A stretch of 7,733 nucleotides of DNA, taken from an uncultured Methylococcaceae bacterium (GTDB taxonomy: Bacteria > Pseudomonadota > Gammaproteobacteria > Methylococcales > Methylomonadaceae). Position numbers and translations under genes: made by a program. The notes beneath the pieces are model-generated. The model did no database searches, was not told where the DNA came from, and saw only the letters and a program-made list of their open reading frames with translations. The DNA lies in NCBI GenBank assembly GCA_903873045.1, contig CAIQND010000799.1, positions 1 to 7,733 of the forward strand. Reading direction: 5' to 3'. Numbering within the stretch: the first letter of the stretch is position 1; each line of letters starts with the position of its first letter. Of this stretch, positions 6,313 to 7,733 are shown in pieces.

Positions 6313-6870
6313 CTAAAGCCGACTCATAACACGTATACCTGAGCCAATTCTTTGACCAACATATTGATGAATAATAGTCATGTATTCTCTGCCAACCTTG
6401 GTTCTTCTTTTGGCAACAAAGTAAATAACCCCCAAAATTTTTACTAACACCAACTCATCAATATCGGCCAAGTCTTCACCTATAACTGCGTCGACAAAAT
6501 TGAATCCCGCCAATAAAAACGGGTTATCAGCATTTATTTGAACGTCTTTAAAATAATACTTGTCCATGAGCATCTCAATGATTCTAATGGCATCGGCATC
6601 TGTCAAGCTCTTATTATTTTCAATATCATAAGCACACAAAGCACCTTCTATGGCGTTGCTATAATCATTCAACTGATCATGAGCCGCCATTTGACTGGCT
6701 GTATACGATGGCACTTCATTATATTTTCTTTTCGGCTTTTGATAATACGAACAAGTTAAACATAACTCTTCTTTACGAATAGTTCCGCAGCACACGCTAC
6801 ACACTAAGCCATTAGAGATTGCGCATTGTCTTTTGCCTTTTCTTGAATCACATACCGGACATTTAGCCAT
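6313..6870 (-). CDS. Hypothetical protein with N-terminal cysteine-rich zinc-ribbon-like domain
   Basis: Function unknown; I do not recognise a characterised family. The 185 residues split into two parts. Residues 1-42 carry eight cysteines: C4, C7, C16, C24, C27, C28, C37 and C40. The patterns CPVCDSRKGKRQC, CSVCCG and CLTC are suited to binding one or two zinc ions in a treble-clef or B-box-like knuckle. Residues 43-60 are a basic, proline-containing linker. Residues 62-185 look mostly alpha-helical with acidic and hydrophobic heptad-like runs (IRIIEMLMDKYYF; ELVLVKILGVIYFVAKRR) and have no signal peptide or clear membrane span. The start ATG at 6870 has a strong GAGGA 7 nt upstream. It lies 102 bp downstream of the DUF167 gene on the same strand and 98 bp upstream of nadA, so it could be independently transcribed. 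A protein- or nucleic-acid-binding adaptor is plausible but not shown. Expression seems credible given the ribosome site and intact frame. Confidence 0.8.
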   Translation of the reverse strand: MAKCPVCDSRKGKRQCAISNGLVCSVCCGTIRKEELCLTCSYYQKPKRKYNEVPSYTASQMAAHDQLNDYSNAIEGALCAYDIENNKSLTDADAIRIIEMLMDKYYFKDVQINADNPFLLAGFNFVDAVIGEDLADIDELVLVKILGVIYFVAKRRTKVGREYMTIIHQYVGQRIGSGIRVMSRL

Positions 6871-6924
6871 TTCTGTTTTCCTCGTAAATGTTGAATGATG
6901 GTGACTTATTTTTAGCTGTATTTT

Positions 6925-6953
6925 AAATTACTCGGTCGCTAACTCACTGTCAG
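6925..6953 (-). promoter_or_regulatory. Weak candidate sigma-70 promoter for the zinc-ribbon gene
   Basis: On the minus strand, CTGACA (6953-6948) is followed after 17 nt by TAATTT (6930-6925). The -35 is 5 of 6 to consensus and the -10 only 3 of 6. It is placed about 55 bp upstream of the ATG at 6870. AT-rich surroundings make chance matches likely. Confidence 0.25.
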
Positions 6954-6972
6954 TAGTTAATGAAAAATAGCT

Positions 6973-7329
6973 TCATAATGTTAAACGGGCAATAACCGAA
7001 GGTAATTTTTTGGGTGCCTTGATACGCAATTGCTTGTTAATATTCATGCGTCCAAAGACCACGACAATATCAGCGGTAGAGACATCAAACTCTTTGGCTA
7101 AAAAGCGCACCATGTGATCGGTCGCCTTACCGGCACGCGGCGCTTCGGTAACACTGATTTTGAGTTGATTGCCCTTAACCTTACCAATAACGTCTTGTTT
7201 GGCACCGGGTGTACCCAGCACATTCAGTATCAGTATATCGTCATCCCACGCAAAAAAAGAACTCATTTTTTTAGGATTGGTCGATATTTTTGTGGCTGTT
7301 TTGTCTTTACCCGCTTTTTTTTCCGCCAT
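6973..7329 (-). CDS. DUF167 / YggU-family small protein
   Basis: A small cytoplasmic protein of the widespread DUF167 (YggU) family, whose biochemical role is not established. The 118 residues contain the family core at 24-104: SFFAWDDDILILNVLGTPGAKQDVIG (two beta strands and the conserved PGA-K turn), LKISVTEAPRAGKATDHMVRFLAKEF (the APxxGKA motif, residues 63-69, leading into the main helix), and FGRMNINKQLRI. E. coli YggU is about 96 residues. The extra length here is a lysine-rich leader (residues 1-22). The ATG at 7329 was kept as start, with GGA 4 nt upstream. ATG 7266 (M22) would give a core-only protein but has no visible ribosome site. In many Proteobacteria this gene follows yggT; here the upstream side is non-coding repeat DNA and a group II intron. 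It probably has its own promoter. Confidence 0.88.
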   Translation of the reverse strand: MAEKKAGKDKTATKISTNPKKMSSFFAWDDDILILNVLGTPGAKQDVIGKVKGNQLKISVTEAPRAGKATDHMVRFLAKEFDVSTADIVVVFGRMNINKQLRIKAPKKLPSVIARLTL

Positions 7330-7388
7330 AATTCCAATTATATTTTTTGGATTTCCCGTTAAGACCGAAAAAAATCAGCTCTATGTGA

Positions 7389-7417
7389 ATCATAATGGGT
7401 AAATAATAAAAAACCAA
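7389..7417 (-). promoter_or_regulatory. Candidate sigma-70 promoter for the DUF167 gene
   Basis: On the minus strand, TTGGTT (7417-7412) and TATGAT (7394-7389) are separated by exactly 17 nt. The -10 matches consensus at 5 of 6. Transcription would begin near 7382 and leave a leader of about 50 nt before the ATG at 7329. The neighbourhood is AT-rich, so this is a plausible but unproven site. Confidence 0.35.
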
Positions 7418-7459
7418 TAGTTACAAGTCTTATTATTAGCTGAAAACGCCCTAGTCGTC

Positions 7460-7482
7460 ATCCCGGCATGGACTGCCGGGAT
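7460..7482. repeat. Dispersed-repeat-like hairpin
   Basis: ATCCCGGCA (7460-7468) and TGCCGGGAT (7474-7482) form a perfect 9-bp stem with loop TGGAC, inside GTCATCCCGGCATGGACTGC. I recognise this style from dispersed intergenic repeats found in many proteobacterial genomes; copy number here is unknown. It lies upstream of the DUF167 promoter candidate. The rest of 7418-7556 is AT-rich with no gene seen. Confidence 0.65.
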
Positions 7483-7556
7483 CCAGTGTACAAATCGATA
7501 CTACATAGTATTTATTAAAATTGAAGCTATAAATCAATCAATTGTATGCTTTGTAA

Positions 7557-7572
7557 TTGCCATCCATGGCAA
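7557..7572. repeat. Small palindrome at the 3' exon side of the group II intron
   Basis: TTGCCAT (7557-7563) and ATGGCAA (7566-7572) pair over 7 bp with a 2-nt loop. It starts 2 bp beyond the predicted intron end at 7575. It may be part of the target-site architecture or a coincidence. Confidence 0.5.
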
Positions 7573-7578
7573 CTATAG

Positions 7579-7616
7579 GGGTAGAGAAGAGCTTTTTCTC
7601 TAAGCTCTCCCCTCCC
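7579..7616 (-). ncRNA. Group II intron domain VI with branch-point adenosine
   Basis: On the minus strand G7616-G7614 pair with C7579-C7581. A7613 to G7609 pair with T7583 to T7587, including two G-U pairs, and A7608 to T7602 pair with T7588 to A7594. The hairpin is closed by a 7-nt loop, and the only unpaired stem base is A7582. That bulged A is the expected lariat branch point. The fit over 15 pairs is good evidence for the fold. Confidence 0.85.
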
Positions 7617-7619
7617 TCC

Positions 7620-7652
7620 GAACCGTGCGTGCAGTTCTCCCGCACACGGCTC
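7620..7652 (-). ncRNA. Group II intron domain V (catalytic hairpin)
   Basis: The 33-nt minus-strand hairpin begins GAGCCGTG and ends CACGGTTC, the hallmark domain V ends carrying the catalytic AGC triad (second to fourth bases). The basal 8-bp stem includes the usual G-U pair, followed by a two-base CG bulge on the 3' side and a distal stem TGCGG/CTGCA with a GAGAA loop. This is the most conserved part of any group II intron. Confidence 0.9.
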
Positions 7653-7669
7653 TCCAGTCGATAGTTTCC

Positions 7670-7733
7670 TCATCGGGATCGGCTCGCTTCCGCATGGGCT
7701 TCATACATTGTGAACAGTCCCAAGCTCGCGAAG
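7670..7733 (-). CDS. Group II intron reverse transcriptase/maturase, C-terminal tail (partial)
   Basis: The minus-strand frame entering from the right edge reads FASLGLFTMYEAHAEASRSR and stops with TGA at 7672-7670. The stop falls 17 nt before domain V, where intron-encoded proteins normally end within domain IV. The sequence resembles the end of the maturase (X/GIIM) region, but only 20 residues are visible. No start is expected here; the gene body lies beyond the window. The alternative minus-strand frames either stop early or run through domain V, which argues for this one. Confidence 0.5.
   Translation of the reverse strand, partial: FASLGLFTMYEAHAEASRSR

Larger units (their letters stand above)
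7575..7733 (-). mobile_element. Group II intron, 3' end only (continues beyond right edge)
   Basis: On the minus strand this segment holds, in order, the tail of domain IV, domain V (7652-7620) and domain VI (7616-7579), and ends in CCCCTAT at 7575. The bulged branch A at 7582 lies 7 nt before that end, the spacing normal for a 3' splice site. A group II intron is a self-splicing ribozyme and retroelement that moves with its encoded reverse transcriptase. The 5' half, with domain I and its exon-binding sites, is outside the window, so class and completeness cannot be judged. The exon downstream (below 7575) is intergenic, so no gene is interrupted on this side. Confidence 0.88.

Noticed and set aside
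7600..7704. 34-codon minus-strand frame (MKPMRKRADPDEE...) ending in domain VI
   Set aside because: It reads straight through the domain V ribozyme core, so its codons are explained by RNA structure. Such frames are a known annotation artefact of group II introns.

Overview
The window most resembles the chromosome of a gammaproteobacterium, and the mix of genes and intergenic repeats would fit a methanotroph-like member (Methylococcales). That placement is inference from gene content, moderate GC and repeat style. No rRNA or other phylogenetic marker is present. No tRNA, rRNA or CRISPR array was seen.

Layout. Positions 1-1255 (+) hold the end of an operon for a membrane-complex module related to respiratory complex I and group 4 [NiFe] hydrogenases: the C-terminal part of a HyfG/HycE/NuoD-like large subunit, then a complete HyfI/HycG/NuoB-like small subunit. 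The small subunit keeps its iron-sulfur cysteines. The large subunit has lost the C-terminal CxxC that would hold nickel, so the complex is probably an energy-converting-hydrogenase-related (Ehr-type) or other complex I-like machine rather than a hydrogenase. A 45-nt palindrome follows, then a secreted DUF2490-type outer-membrane protein (1472-2209, +). A GC-rich hairpin separates it from a convergent minus-strand block.

Minus-strand block. Read in the direction of transcription, from right to left, it contains a DUF167/YggU-like protein (7329-6973), a small cysteine-rich zinc-ribbon protein of unknown function (6870-6313), quinolinate synthase NadA (6214-5117), and NADP-type malic enzyme MaeB with its phosphotransacetylase-like tail (4607-2298). 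NadA makes quinolinate for NAD(P) synthesis and MaeB makes NADPH and pyruvate from malate. The two are linked only through pyridine-nucleotide metabolism, because 509 bp of non-coding, repeat-packed DNA separates them. That DNA contains two tandem hairpin elements (about 117 and 119 bp, with 16- and 19-bp terminal inverted repeats) nested inside a diverged 22-bp inverted pair.

Right edge. Positions 7575-7733 are the 3' end of a group II intron on the minus strand, with domain V, domain VI with a bulged branch-point A, and probably the last codons of its reverse transcriptase/maturase. The rest of the intron lies outside the window.

The items most worth a second look are the hydrogenase-like large subunit without nickel ligands, the nested repeat block at 4746-5094, the intron end abutting a small hairpin, and the unrecognised zinc-ribbon protein. 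I did not find clear evidence of a wholly new system.
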